This document shows positions 43,207 to 54,534 of a DNA stretch of 64,000 nt, piece after piece (the first letter of the stretch is position 1; the number at the start of each line of letters is the position of its first letter). The notes beneath the pieces are model-generated. The model was given only the letters and a program-made list of their open reading frames with translations, had not been told where the DNA came from and searched no databases. The stretch comes from Omphalotus guepiniiformis (Eukaryota; Basidiomycota; Agaricomycetes; Agaricales; Omphalotaceae). The DNA lies in assembly GCA_028554645.1 (NCBI GenBank), contig JAQOOI010000013.1, positions 248,001 to 312,000 of the forward strand, written 5' to 3'. The translations under genes and the position numbers were made by a program.

Positions 43207-44957
43207 TCACGAAGCACTACGTCTCCAAAGTTCTCTTGGCAGGGATTTGGTGGAGAGCAAAGTGGCCGCAGTCGCTAGGATGAATACCAGATAGACCAAC
43301 CATCCATTTAAGAGGTTGTATTGCAACGAAAGGGCGAATAACGAAGTAGAAGACACGGGACCGATAGCTCGAGCAACTGAGACGCTCGTCTGGGACAACC
43401 CGTTGGTGGCACCCAGAGATCTGTCGTTCGGCGCAGCAGACCGGACATAAATCATCGCGCAACCTTGAAAGAGCAAAGATACGCGGTCAGTACGGTTGTA
43501 ACTTGAACCTCGCTAAATGAAGTGGTCACTCACTGAAACCCATGTCCATGATGACATACAACGCTATCTGGAGCGCGAGCTCTAGCCAGGTTACGATATT
43601 GACGCCTCCGTGACGCGCAGACAGATTCATTAGTGGGAACAGCGCGAACATAGGGATAAACGTGGCTATCGATATTACGAAGATACGTTTCGGGCCCAGG
43701 CGTTCATATACAGGAGGGAAAACTATTGCTTGGTACAAGCCGCTCATCAGACCAAAAGCACCGAGGCACATTCCAACAGCAGGGGGTGAAAATCCAAGGC
43801 CACCGTAAGGTATATGCGTGGTGTAAACGAGAGGCTGAAGAGCGCGCAATACGATGTCGAGGAACGCGAGGAGGCCGTAGTTCGTGACTGCAATTATGAC
43901 TTGGGGAGTGAGGACTTCTTTGAGTGGAAGAGGTGCCTCTCGTGGACTCTGATGGCTTTCTATTCCAGCTACGGGATCACGAGCGTTGACTGTCTGGATA
44001 TATTCATTAATTTCTAGGTGATCGGAGGAACGAACGAAAGGATGGTGTTACTGACTTCTTTCAGAAAAAATAGGGTCAATAGAAAAGAAAAGATGCAATA
44101 GGCTCCTGCGGCGAAACAGGGTAATGCGTAAGGGTATGACCTCCAAAATTCGGAGCCAAATGTTTCAGGAAAACGTTCATATGGATTTGACAGCCATCCA
44201 CCGAGTATCGGTCTATTAGAGAAAAGTAGTTGTAAGGGGCATCAGAGTGGTATCAGATCAGGATTATCGCTAACACACCCCACAGTTGCTCCAGTTGACC
44301 AAACGACTGGCATAAGTGCCATGCCTTGCGCGATATTTGAAGAATCCGTCAATTCACCCATCATACTCTTGATGACACCGACATTCCCGTTCAGCAGCCC
44401 CGCAAGACAGCGGCTAAGATTAAAGGTGAAACTCGGGACAAGCTCACGTCAAATACTTCTCACCTCACAATTAGGCCCCAGAATGACTTGGACAATCCGA
44501 ACGAAACCATCGACAAGGAAAGTCCGAATAAGCCAGTCAGAATTATGGGTTTCCTACCTACGTGATCTGACCAACGGCTCCACTGAAGAACCGTGAAAGC
44601 TTCAGTCACGAAGAATAGGGATTCCTGGTGAAATCATATAATAGACGAACGCATATATGAATGTAGAACGATGTGGCTTACGATCAATCCAGCGTAGTAT
44701 CCCATTTTAGCTTCGTCACCTCCCGTTATCGGTAAATCGCGAACCATCTGAGCATGTCTCAGTACAAAAACCCTCCATTGAATGCCACCTCTCCCCACCT
44801 GGTTGATGAACGGATATATAACTTGAGATGTAATTGGCTCTGCGAGTTGTACCCAAAGTAGAATGAATAACTGGGACCATGGCAAAGGTGTACGCGCAGG
44901 CTTGATGTTAATGAGAGGAGTACGCTCCTGGAGTCCTTCACGCTCTAGAGACGCCAT
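43207..44957 (-). CDS. Major facilitator superfamily transporter
   Basis: A plasma- or organelle-membrane carrier of the 12-helix drug:H+ antiporter / ZIFL-like type. It starts MASLEREGLQERTPLINIKP, then FILLWVQLAEPITSQVIYPF, MGYYAGLIESLFFVTEAFTV and LQWSRWSDHVGRKPIIL (motif A between helices 2 and 3). Next come RCLAGLLNGNVGVIKSMMGE and ATVGPILGGWLS (motif C-like). The second half has AFLDIVLRALQPLVYTTHI, GAFGLMSGLYQAIVFPPVYE, RLGPKRIFVISIATFIPM and SLGATNGLSQTSVSVARAIG, ending LPRELWRRSAS, stop 43207-43209. About 8 introns stay in frame. The substrate cannot be inferred. Confidence 0.88.
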
Positions 44958-45483
44958 GGAATTTGAAGAGATACAAAACTGCGACTGCTCGTAGCATATT
45001 TGGTATTCGAAAAATTCTCATCAATGATTAGAAGGCATGCGATGACTCCGTCGGCTCCGCTTCCAGGACGAGGTTGCCGGAAGTGATTCGACAGCTCAGG
45101 TTTGTGGATAACATTCGCGACAGATGACTCGAAATTAGTGAACAAAAAGGTTGGTAGTCGTTGAATGTTAAGTTTTAACTCGTTGATGGTTGAACGATCT
45201 GCTGAAAAGTTTGTCGTGAATTGCCGTGAATTGCCGTGTGTTTGCCGGAGCCAGGCTGGCACCTTTTGGTTGAGCCCTGCAGCCTTTCGTGTTACTACTA
45301 TCATATTCGTTTGCCAAATCCGCAGAACATTCAGTGCCAGTCGTCGATCTAATGTTTTTTTAATTCTTGTTTCGAATCTGACGTTTCAAGTCTGAAAACA
45401 TGGACCGTGACCGCTGGCGAAGGCTCACTTTGTATTCCGAGTCATCTTGCAATGGTCAAACGAAGATATAATGCTGCTTCTTT

Positions 45484-45623
45484 CACTGCAAACAATTCAA
45501 CATAAATTCTGTGGGAAAATATTACAAATATGGTGAAATGATGTGAAAAATTAGACTTTTTCATGTTATTTCACCATATTGTTAACATTTTCCCGTGGGA
45601 TATATGTTGAATTGTTGGCAGTG
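45484..45623. mobile_element. 140-bp palindromic MITE-like element
   Basis: The two halves are imperfect inverse complements along their whole length: left arm CACTGCAAACAATTCAACAT, and the right arm read on the minus strand CACTGCCAACAATTCAACAT; both continue GGGAAAAT and ATATGGTGAAAT. About five of six bases match over 70 positions. TTT flanks both ends and may be a 3-bp target duplication. There is no coding capacity. This is the form of a small non-autonomous DNA transposon; an alternative is a large regulatory hairpin. Confidence 0.7.
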
Positions 45624-47156
45624 TTTAAGTCTACAGTTCTACTTGGTGTATGCGAATCCTGAAGCTTCTCACAGCTGACGTTGATTTCTCACCTTTCGAA
45701 CAGGTTAGGTCGTATGATCATGCACGTTATCTGAAGCGTTATATCCAATGCTCTTCGAATCTCAGAATTGCCTGGGATCAAATTAGGCTTGCTATAAGAA
45801 AGCCGGGTGATTCGATCGCTCCCACAAACTTTCTCAGCATTCTGCGGTCTTGTTGGTGCGACATTCATGGCAATATAACCAATGATGAGGATTCTGCGAG
45901 GCTTATGGTTGTTCCGCTACTTCTCAGCTCGGGGTCGGGAACTCCGTTATTCTGCCAAGGTCGTGAAAATTTTCAAGGCTCACATCCGGGTACCGCAGGA
46001 CCGGGAGACTGGTGAAGAAAACAAAACGATTCTTGCTATATCGCGCTCTAAAAGCATACCCCACTTTCCCCGCATTCCCAAGTGCTTGTGCGCAAACAGT
46101 CTGGGGTACTCGCTCACACGTCTTAAGCCTTGTATGCTTATGCTTGCTATGTATGGCGGTAGTCTATTTAAGTGACTGTATTGGATGACAAGGTGGGACT
46201 ATCCATAAGGGTCACTTTTTTGAAGTTCCCCAGCACGTCCGGAGCGGTCGTTCAGCAATCGCTAGACGGAGTTCAACCTCATTACGTTCAGCGTTCATTG
46301 ATTGTCGTTGGCAAAGCGTTATTCTCAAGTCTCGTTGAGCCCAAGTTGCCATTATAGCTTCTATATCTTCGATTGCTCTGTGGAAATTACGGCGTCAAAA
46401 TTCAAAGTCTACTTCCGAAGACATATGCCTGATGCAGGGACTGAGAGCTTCGTAGGTTCTTCAGGCTTATTTGGCTCTGTGATCGCAATAGTGCCTCGAA
46501 TTATCCGAAGCCAAGGTAAGCCCAAATTCTTCTTTCTTGATTCTTCTCACACATATGCTGTAGTACACCCTTTCCTTACGCAAACGGTTGCGCCCCTGAG
46601 AACGAAGGACGAGCTCTCGGGACCCTCTAACTAGCCCTGCGCAGTACAAATACACTTGCATGAGATGATTTCTACCGGGAATGGACAAGCGCGAATCGCT
46701 GTTGTGAAAGATATTTGTCGCACTTACCAATCATCGCCAGTAGGACACAGGCCTTCGCAAGCACCCGTGAACGGCGCATCTGAATCCTCCCAAAGCTTTC
46801 GGTCGCCCCTCCCCGGAATGTAGTCGAGTTCATAGCTGGTAATCTTCTTGCTTCTGTCGGCATACTATGATGCTGAAGGTTACCTTTGGAATCAGATGTC
46901 TAGCAGGCGACGCTATAACACAAAAGCTCGACTTTCAAAGATGATGCAACTCGTCTTATTTTTGGGAGCTTCGTATTGAATTTCGAACTTCCCTCCAGAT
47001 GACTATTCACTGCATTTGCCCAGGAAATTGGAGAGTTTGTGGACCACTCTGTGAGTTTTATTCAATGGGTAATGTTTGCTTCTAAAAATCTGACTATTTT
47101 TAAAAGTAGTACACGCATAGAACAATTCACTCTTGCGCTAGGGACCACAAAGGCGG

Positions 47157-47163
47157 TATAAAA
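47157..47163 (+). promoter_or_regulatory. TATA box of first glyoxal-oxidase-like gene
   Basis: TATAAAA lies 55 bp before the ATG at 47218. An earlier ATG at 47168, in another frame, lies between them and could act as an upstream start if it is inside the mRNA. Confidence 0.5.
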
Positions 47164-47217
47164 CCAGATGAATATGTTCATGGCATCGAGGACCCAGCAG
47201 AGAGCAGCATCGCGAAC

Positions 47218-49302
47218 ATGGGCAATCTTTTCAGAGCGTTATCACTTTTACTCGTTGCAGCCGCCTTTTATGCCAATGGCGCACCTTCTGCACCAGTCAG
47301 CACAGGCTGGAACTTTGTGCAGAATGGTACGACCGGGATCACGGCTTTGGAAGTGATCGTCGTGTCGCCCACCCTAATCCTCATGATGGACCGGGTTCTA
47401 GGTGATCCCCTACAAATCAACGGACATCAGGCGTGGGTCGCTCTCTGGGATCTTGAGACCAATACCGACAGGGCTGTGAATGCCATCACGGACACATTCT
47501 GCGCGTCCGGTTCAATTCTGAGCAACGGAACAATGGTAAGAAACACCTCTTCCAGCTTATCGTGCTTGTGCTCACCTCTGAGTCAACAGGTCAGTCTCGG
47601 GGGACAGGCAGCAGAGCTTCCTCCGGGCGTAGAGGTACCTCCCGATGGGGATGGTCGTATGGGTGTTAGGATATTTGAGCCCTGTGACGATCCAACTGGT
47701 GCTACATGTACTCTATTTGAAGATCCTGCAACTCTGCACCTCGCAACTCACAGGTGGTATCCTTCGTCATTAAGAATATTTGATGGGTCATTGGCAAGTA
47801 CTTCCGTCTTGTACTAATACGATTCTGTTCATTAACGACTTGTGTAGATGATTATCGGGGGTATGCATGAGGAGACACCATTCTTCAACACAGACCCTGA
47901 GAACAGTTTCGAATTCTTCCCTCCGAAGGACAACGGCGCGGTGAGGCCTTCACCATTCCTTGCGCGGACTGTGCCTACAAATCTATTCCCCCGGTACGAT
48001 ATGTCCTTTGGACAGTTGTATCAACTCGTATATCTAACATCGGTATAGTGGGTTTGCTCTTCCAGACGGCAAGGTGTTCATAGTCGCAAACAACCAATCT
48101 ATCATCTACGATATTGAAGCGCGGACCGAAACTCCTCTCCCAGACCTTCCTAACGGAGTCCGTGTTACGAATCCATTCGACGGCACGGCCACTCTCCTCC
48201 CCCTCTCTCCACCACTCTTCACTCCCGAAGTCCTTGTGTGCGGTGGTAGTGCCTCCGACGATTCTGTCCCTTCTACGAATTTGTCGTCTCAAGACCCAGC
48301 CTCCGCTCAGTGTTCTCGAATTACTCTTACACCAGAGGGAATCAAGGAGGGCTGGATCGTCGAGCATATGCCTGAGGCACGTATCATGCCAGAGATGATA
48401 CTCATGCCGAATGGGCAGGTTCTCATCATCAACGGAGGTGAGACAGGATATGCTGCAATTTCATCTGTGGGCGACCCAATAGGGAGTTCGAATGCCGATC
48501 ATCCCGTGTATGTACTTTTTGCGTTAGTTCTGCACAAAGAGTCTCAAGCGTCAGATATAGGTTTACACCTGTTCTCTACGATCCGAGTGCTAAACTTGGC
48601 AGCCGGTTCAACAGAGATGGACTTCCTACAACAGACATTGCTCGCATGTACCATTCAGGCATAACCCTGACACCGAGCGGGTAAGTACTAAATACATCGA
48701 TAGTCACTGCTCTTCTAATGTCTTTGCAGAAACATCTTCATTGCTGGTTCTAATCCCAATGCGGGCGTAGTGAATAATGCCACATTCAACACGTACTGCT
48801 AACTCTTTCATCTTTCTTGTGTACTATTATCTCACTTCACATTTCTTAGTGAATTTCGTGTGGAGTTCCTCAACCCTCCGTTCATGTCAGTACCTCGCCC
48901 GACGCTTCGTAACGTGCCGGAGAAGCTTGGCTTCAACCAACTTTTCACCTTTGATATCGACATTCCTGCTCACCTCGACACATCCAAAGTTCAAGGTATA
49001 GTTCCCTGATCGTATACCCATCACAGCCCTGCTCACCCGCCATTACTTCAGTGGCTTTAATGGACCTAGGCTTCTCCTCGCACGCATTCCACTCGAGTTC
49101 ACGACTGGTATTCATGGAAGCACAGCTGTCCCTAACGAAAAGATCACTGACAGTTCTGACCCCTCCCAATAACCGGGTCTACCCTCCTGGTGTTGCCTGG
49201 ATCTTTGTGACCGTTGATGATGTGACGAGTACAGCGAGCCGTGTCATGATTGGCAACGGAGCCGCTCCTCCGGTCTTAGACCAAGGCATCCCGCTGCAGT
49301 GA
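47218..49302 (+). CDS. Glyoxal-oxidase-like copper radical oxidase, AA5_1 (copy A)
   Basis: This secreted copper enzyme oxidises small aldehydes and makes H2O2 for peroxidases during wood decay. It starts [21 protein letters not shown], a signal peptide. Seven short introns join a product of about 560 residues, the usual length. Radical and copper residues are in their expected contexts: FCASG (Cys of the Cys-Tyr cofactor), [10 protein letters not shown] (partner Tyr), [10 protein letters not shown] (axial Tyr and His ligand) and [13 protein letters not shown] (C-terminal His ligand). Other family blocks are [58 protein letters not shown] and [10 protein letters not shown]. It ends GIPLQ, stop 49300-49302. 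It is a tandem duplicate of the gene at 50619. Confidence 0.92.
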
Positions 49303-50618
49303 AGGTATGTAGGACGAGGGGATATCTTTTCTTGCTTATTGGATATCTGTGTGCTTTGTTTTGTTTCTGTGGTTCGCTGGTTGAATATCGGCCGAAATAA
49401 AGAACATAAAAATCTATCAATGTCATATATAACCAACGCATGGTGACCAACTTATGTAGTGCGATCTTGAAACAGTGAAAACTGGCATATAAGCGCTAGA
49501 TTCTGATAAGCGCCCCCATGGCCAGTCGAATTAGCGCCGAAGCACTTGCATTCCACCTACACGTTTGCTCTACTTCGGGTTTCCTTCCTTCACAACTCTG
49601 TGGGTAACCTCCGTGAGAGGCGCTGTAAAGCAAGCTTGAAGGTAACCGGTAACCCTTGAACGTTGAACCGGCAATTGTCATCTTTCGCTCAACTCAGGGA
49701 TTGAGTCGTGTTTGGATTCCATTTGCGACCACTTTGTCAAAATCTCAGCGAAGTCCCAAACCTCAACCTTCCCATTCTTTTACGAAGAGACTCAGGACCG
49801 GGAATATTTGGACCTTTTCAGGATCTGAATCTACATAGTGTTCCCTGATGATACCTCGAAATTTTCTATGCCAAGGTCAGCCAAAGTGCCTCCTGATATA
49901 TTTTTCTCACTCTTCTACCATAGCATATCCATTTCCTGTGAAATAATCGTGTGCCTGAGAAAGCTATGCATGCGGGGCCCAGCAGCACTGGGACTCCAGC
50001 TGTGGTGGTGATGCAACAACACAAGCCCAATTCGATGAGATACTATTCTACCGCGATGGGTGAACATGGTCAGGCGAGCTTTTGTTACACATAAATCGCT
50101 GCCAAGGAGACGCACTGTATAGGAGCTCCTTAGAGGTCTCATCAACCGTTCTCAATCGTCCCAGAGTCCGTGGATTATTCTTGGCGAGCAAGGAGCGTAC
50201 CGGCCAATAACACGCTACTTTAGCGCGTTTTCATAATGACCGCGGCCTCAAACAAGCACGAAGATGCATTTCAATCCCCAGGAGAACCGGTCAAGTAATT
50301 TCTATCGGAACTAGCAAAACATTCTGACTCCCAGGCCAGATGCAACACTGGTTATCCATGTTCCGAGGACACTATAACCAGGATCAACTCATCTCCGTAA
50401 TAGTACATCACTATGTCTAAGCACTTGAACAAGTCGCCTTGTGACTAGCTTCGTGAGTTTCATGTAGTGCTCAAGAACGAAAGCCTTACTAATCTCTGAA
50501 AGCGACACGTTTGAGCAGCCCTGAATTGTCTATCACGGGAGCTGTAGAGAGTTGTATAAAAGCAAGTAAAACCGCGATGATGAATTCAATCACCCAGCTT
50601 GGGGCGATACTGTGAACT
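49303..50618. other. Intergenic region between the AA5 paralogues
   Basis: No gene recognised; the open frames are short and antisense to each other. The last 70 bp are the promoter of the second oxidase gene. Confidence 0.45.
50555..50561 (+). promoter_or_regulatory. TATA box of second glyoxal-oxidase-like gene
   Basis: TATAAAA lies 58 bp before the ATG at 50619, a distance nearly the same as in the first copy. Confidence 0.5.
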
Positions 50619-52710
50619 ATGGGCAATATTCTCAGAACGCTATCACTTCTACTCGTTGCAGCCACCTTCTCTGCTAATGGCGCACCTTCCGCGCCCGTCA
50701 GTAAGGGGTGGAATTTCGTGCAAAACGGTACGACTGGCATCACGGCCTTGGAAGTGATCGTCGTATCGCCCACACTTCTTCTCATGTTTGACCGCGTCCT
50801 CGGCGACCCTCTACAAATCGACGGGCATGAAGCGTGGGCTGCCATATGGGATCTTGAGACCAATACAAACAGAGCTCTGAATGCCATCACGAATACATTT
50901 TGTGCGTCTGGTGCAATCCTGAGTAACGGTACAATGGTAAGAATATTTATCTTCCTTGAATTTATCTGTGCTTAATCCTCAACAGGTAAGCCTCGGAGGA
51001 CAAGCGTCCGAGCTTCCTCCAGGTGCAGTGACACCACCCGACGCAGACGGTCGTATGGGTGTCAGAATCTTTGAGCCCTGTGACGATCCAACTGGCGCTA
51101 CATGCACTCTATTTGAAGATCCCGCAAATCTGCACCTCGCAGTTAACAGGTGGTATCCTTCGTCGCTAAGAATATTTGATGGATCTTTGGCAAGTTTTTT
51201 GTTTCTCTTATAGCATCACACTTATTCATTATTCACTAGATGATCATCGGGGGTATTCATGAGGAAACACCATTCTTCAACACAGACCCTGAGAACAGCT
51301 TCGAATTTTTCCCTCCAAAGGACAACGGCACGGTAAGGCCTTCACCATTCCTTGCACGGACTGTGCCTACAAATCTGTTCCCTCGGTATGATTCATCTCC
51401 CTGGGTGTGTAGTATCAATTCGAATGGCTTATCATACGTACAGTGGATTTGCTCTCCCTGACGGCAAGGTCTTCATAGTCGCGAACAACCAGTCTGTCAT
51501 CTACGATATTGAAGCGCAGACCGAGACACCTCTCCCAGATATTCCTAATGGAGTGCGTGTTACGAATCCATTCGACGGCACGGCCACTCTCCTCCCGCTC
51601 TCCCCACCAAACTTCACTCCCGAAGTTCTTGTGTGCGGTGGTAGTGCCTCCGACGATTCTGTCCCTTCTACGAATTTGTCGTCTCAAGACCCAGCCTCTT
51701 CTCAGTGTTCTCGCATTACTCTCACACCAGAGGGAATCAAGGAGGGCTGGATCGTCGAGCATATGCCTGAGGCACGTATCATGCCAGAGATGATACTTCT
51801 GCCGAATGGGCAGGTTCTCATCATCAACGGAGGTGAGACAGGATATGCTGCGCTTGCATCTGTGAGCGACCCAATAGGGAGTTCGAATGCGGACCATCCT
51901 GTGTATGTTTATTTTGTTAATCTGTACACAGAAGCTAAAGCGTTAAACGCAGGTTTACTCCCGTTCTCTACGACCCGAGTGCTAAACTTGGCAGTCGGTT
52001 CAACAGAGATGGATTACCTACATCGGACATTGCTCGCATGTACCATTCTGGTATAACACTTACACCGAGCGGGTAAGTCACATGTTTCTCTCAAACAATT
52101 GCTTGTTCAAGAGTTCGTTTGTCTGTAGAAACATCTTCATCGCTGGTTCCAATCCAAATGAAGGCGTGGTCACCAACGCCACGTTCAACACGTAAGGCGA
52201 ATTGTTGTATCTCTCAGTTCCATCATCTCAAAAAGATACAACGTCTTTTAGCGAATTCCGCGTGGAATTCCTCAACCCGCCATTCATGTCAGTACCTCGC
52301 CCGACGCTCAGTAACGTGCCCGAGAATATCGGCTTCAACCAGCATTTCACTATTGACATTGATATTCCCGCCCATCTCGACACCTCGAAGGTCCAAGGTA
52401 AGATTTCCTAATTGCATGAAAACAGCGACGTGTTCATCTTCGAACTTTTTCCAATATAGTGGCTTTAATGGACTTGGGCTTCTCCTCGCATGCGTTCCAC
52501 TCGAGTTCGCGATTGGTATTCATGGAGGCAAGCCTGTCGCACGATAAGAAGTCCCTAACCATTCTCACTCCTCCCAACAACCGGGTCTATCCTCCTGGTG
52601 TTGGTTGGGTCTTTGTCACCATCGACGACGTAACCAGTGTCGCGAGTCGCGTCATGGTTGGTAGCGGAGAAGCTCCTCCTGTAGCAGACCAAGGAATTCG
52701 TCTTCCATGA
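50619..52710 (+). CDS. Glyoxal-oxidase-like copper radical oxidase, AA5_1 (copy B)
   Basis: The tandem paralogue of the gene at 47218, with the same seven introns. It starts [20 protein letters not shown] (signal peptide). [25 protein letters not shown] and [13 protein letters not shown] carry the Cys-Tyr cofactor and copper ligands, all present. It matches copy A almost residue for residue in the central part ([34 protein letters not shown]), with more change in the intron sequences. It ends DQGIRLP, stop 52708-52710. Expected to oxidise small aldehydes outside the cell and yield H2O2. Both copies appear intact. Confidence 0.92.
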
Positions 52711-53370
52711 GTGTCGGAAGTAATTATGCGTACTTTCGTTCATTCTTGACCAATTTTTGTAAATCATCGTAGAAATCAAAGAATAAACAATCAATTTTGC
52801 ATGTATCATCGCACAGCTTGGCATTCCTAGATGGGTAACATCAAGGAAGGAAGGAGGGAAGTGTATCACAGTACGGTCCCTAGACAGAGCTCCTGGGGCC
52901 GGGGGACGCGGCATCAATCGCAAACCCCAGACCCGTTAACCTAGCAGAGGCCGAGCTCATGGCGCGTAGACCAAGGTAGAACCTCTACCAGATGTCCCAG
53001 GTGCTGCAAGACTAGACTGTGCCCATCGGTGCATCTACAGTGTATTCTAGTATTCCATGTGCATTGTGAGTCCAACTTCATGCAGCTCTCGTCAAAGGGC
53101 CATCATACCCGTCTCAGTTAAAAGAGGCGCTCCCGTGACATTACCTGGCCCAGCATAATACACAGGAAGGAGCATATAGCTTTGAGGACTTGTTATTCGA
53201 TACATGCCAGGTATCTGCCCAGAAATGCGCTATGCCGACTTAAGTTTTATCGCAAGCATAGACGAACAACGTCATACGTTCGGAAGGTTTCTTCTTTGCA
53301 TATCAGAGTCCGCGAGCATCGCTGCAATAGAGCACAGCGACGACGGTATCAGGAAAGGTGCTAGATGGTT

Positions 53371-53422
53371 CCTTCACCCGGCCAGAGTCCTTCACCCGGC
53401 CAGAGTCCTTCACCCGGCCAGA
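53371..53422. repeat. 18-bp tandem repeat, three copies
   Basis: CCTTCACCCGGCCAGAGT occurs three times head to tail (the last ends GAG). The copies are otherwise identical by eye. Confidence 0.85.
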
Positions 53423-53683
53423 GCACGCAACTGTATCGTAGGCAAACGAGGTCGCACTCAAATTATGTTCGTAAAGTATCTTTTTTGAGTTTCTACTTGT
53501 AAATCAGAGCCTGCAAGTCTCGCGTATGAATGGTAGATGAACGTCGAGGAATATTTTTCGCCGTGTGAAAGCCACCAGACTGAGAGACTGTCCCGACTCC
53601 TTCCGACCAGAGCAAATTGCAGGCGATCTTCGTCGGCGGTCGCAATCAAGGGTGTTCTAGAAATTTCTGCTTGTGAGTTCTTG

Positions 53684-53935
53684 GAAAATTTTTTTTTTTT
53701 CAGAGTTCTTTGAAGTTTTTTTCTGGAGGGGTTTTTTTTTCGCAGAACCTGCGAGCACCACGCCGGACTAAAGCACAGCGATGGCAATATCAGGACTGGA
53801 TAGATTCTTGAGGTGAAGAATTTTTTTTTCAGAGTTCTTGAAGGTTATTTCTGGAGGGTTTTTTTTTCACAGAACCTGCGAGCACGTCGGACTAAAGCAC
53901 GGCGATGGCAGTATCAGGACTGGAGAGATTGTTGA
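53684..53935. repeat. Imperfect tandem duplication of about 120-135 bp
   Basis: Both units read T-run, CAGAGTTCTT, TCTGGAGGG, T-run, CAGAACCTGCGAGCAC, CGGACTAAAGCAC, GCGATGGCA, ATCAGGACTGGA. The boundary is near 53817. A more diverged third copy (GCGAGCATCG, AGAGCACAGCGACGACGGTA) lies near 53305-53360. Confidence 0.75.
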
Positions 53936-53993
53936 TCAGGGATCAAGGTAGTATGGATCTAGTCCGTACACCTGTCCTGGTTGAGCGTAAAGC

Positions 53994-54328
53994 TGTTGTA
54001 TCATCAATATTACGCACGGAGGCTAAGCCGGGAGGCTGTATCGTTACTACCATATCTGGCGCCGCCATACTGTAAGCATAATTACTCAACGTTGCTGATA
54101 ACTGCGAGTATTTCATTTATCTTTCTTGTTCTCTACTTGACTTATTCATCTATGTCTTATTTCTCTTGTTCTCCAACTGCGTACACTTAGATAGCGGATT
54201 CCGTAGCATTGCGTAGTTGGTAGCTACAATATTTAGGTGTCGTAGATACTTCTCGGAATGTAGAATTCTCTCGCCCTTTTTCTCGTCTGACCGGACTCAG
54301 GCCCGTGAGACCTTAGGACGATATTTCA
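53994..54328 (+). repeat. 5' LTR (335 bp)
   Basis: Begins TGTTGTATCATCAATATTAC and ends GGACGATATTTCA. Same length as, and by eye identical to, the 3' LTR. It should contain the promoter and polyadenylation signal; a clear TATA box was not fixed. Confidence 0.95.
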
Positions 54329-54344
54329 CTTTTTAAAAAGTGAA
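54325..54344. promoter_or_regulatory. 20-bp perfect palindrome at the LTR/leader junction (primer-site position)
   Basis: TTCACTTTTTAAAAAGTGAA is its own inverse complement and spans the last four bases of the 5' LTR and the first sixteen of the leader, where a tRNA primer-binding site is expected. The sequence does not start with TGG, as most tRNA-primed sites do. Confidence 0.55.
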
Positions 54345-54534
54345 GCTTGCTTGACAAAGTTTCCTACTACTTGTTTTTTCTCTACTTCACCCTCGAGACT
54401 GGTTGCTCGACTGTACGTATTCTGCGCACCGGTTTCTCAATCCAAACTGACTTCTCCCTCGTAGAGAACTCATCTTGTTTCTAGTCGACTAAACTTTATC
54501 CATCCGGAACTCATCTTCCGAGTTCCTTTCCACT

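Larger units (their letters stand above)
44958..47217. other. Long gene-poor region with a MITE-like element
   Basis: No confident gene. A plus-strand frame at 45650-46015 and an overlapping one at 45882-46175 (RELRYSAKVVKIFKAH) read like real protein in places, but I recognise no family and cannot join them into a gene. A 140-bp palindromic element lies at 45484-45623. The last few hundred bases hold the promoter of the first copper-radical-oxidase gene. Confidence 0.4.
52711..53993. other. Intergenic region with local repeats, left of the retrotransposon
   Basis: No gene supported. It contains three 18-bp units at 53371-53422 and an imperfect duplicated block with T-runs at 53684-53935. 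The retrotransposon begins at 53994. Confidence 0.5.

Noticed and set aside
47168..47356. Upstream ATG frame before the first oxidase gene
   Set aside because: It runs in another frame across the signal-peptide exon and has no family motif. It might be an uORF, but nothing shows translation.
53981..54190. 69-codon frame in the 5' LTR (and its copy at 59396-59725)
   Set aside because: It exists in both LTRs only because the LTRs are identical; there is no homology to any retrotransposon protein.
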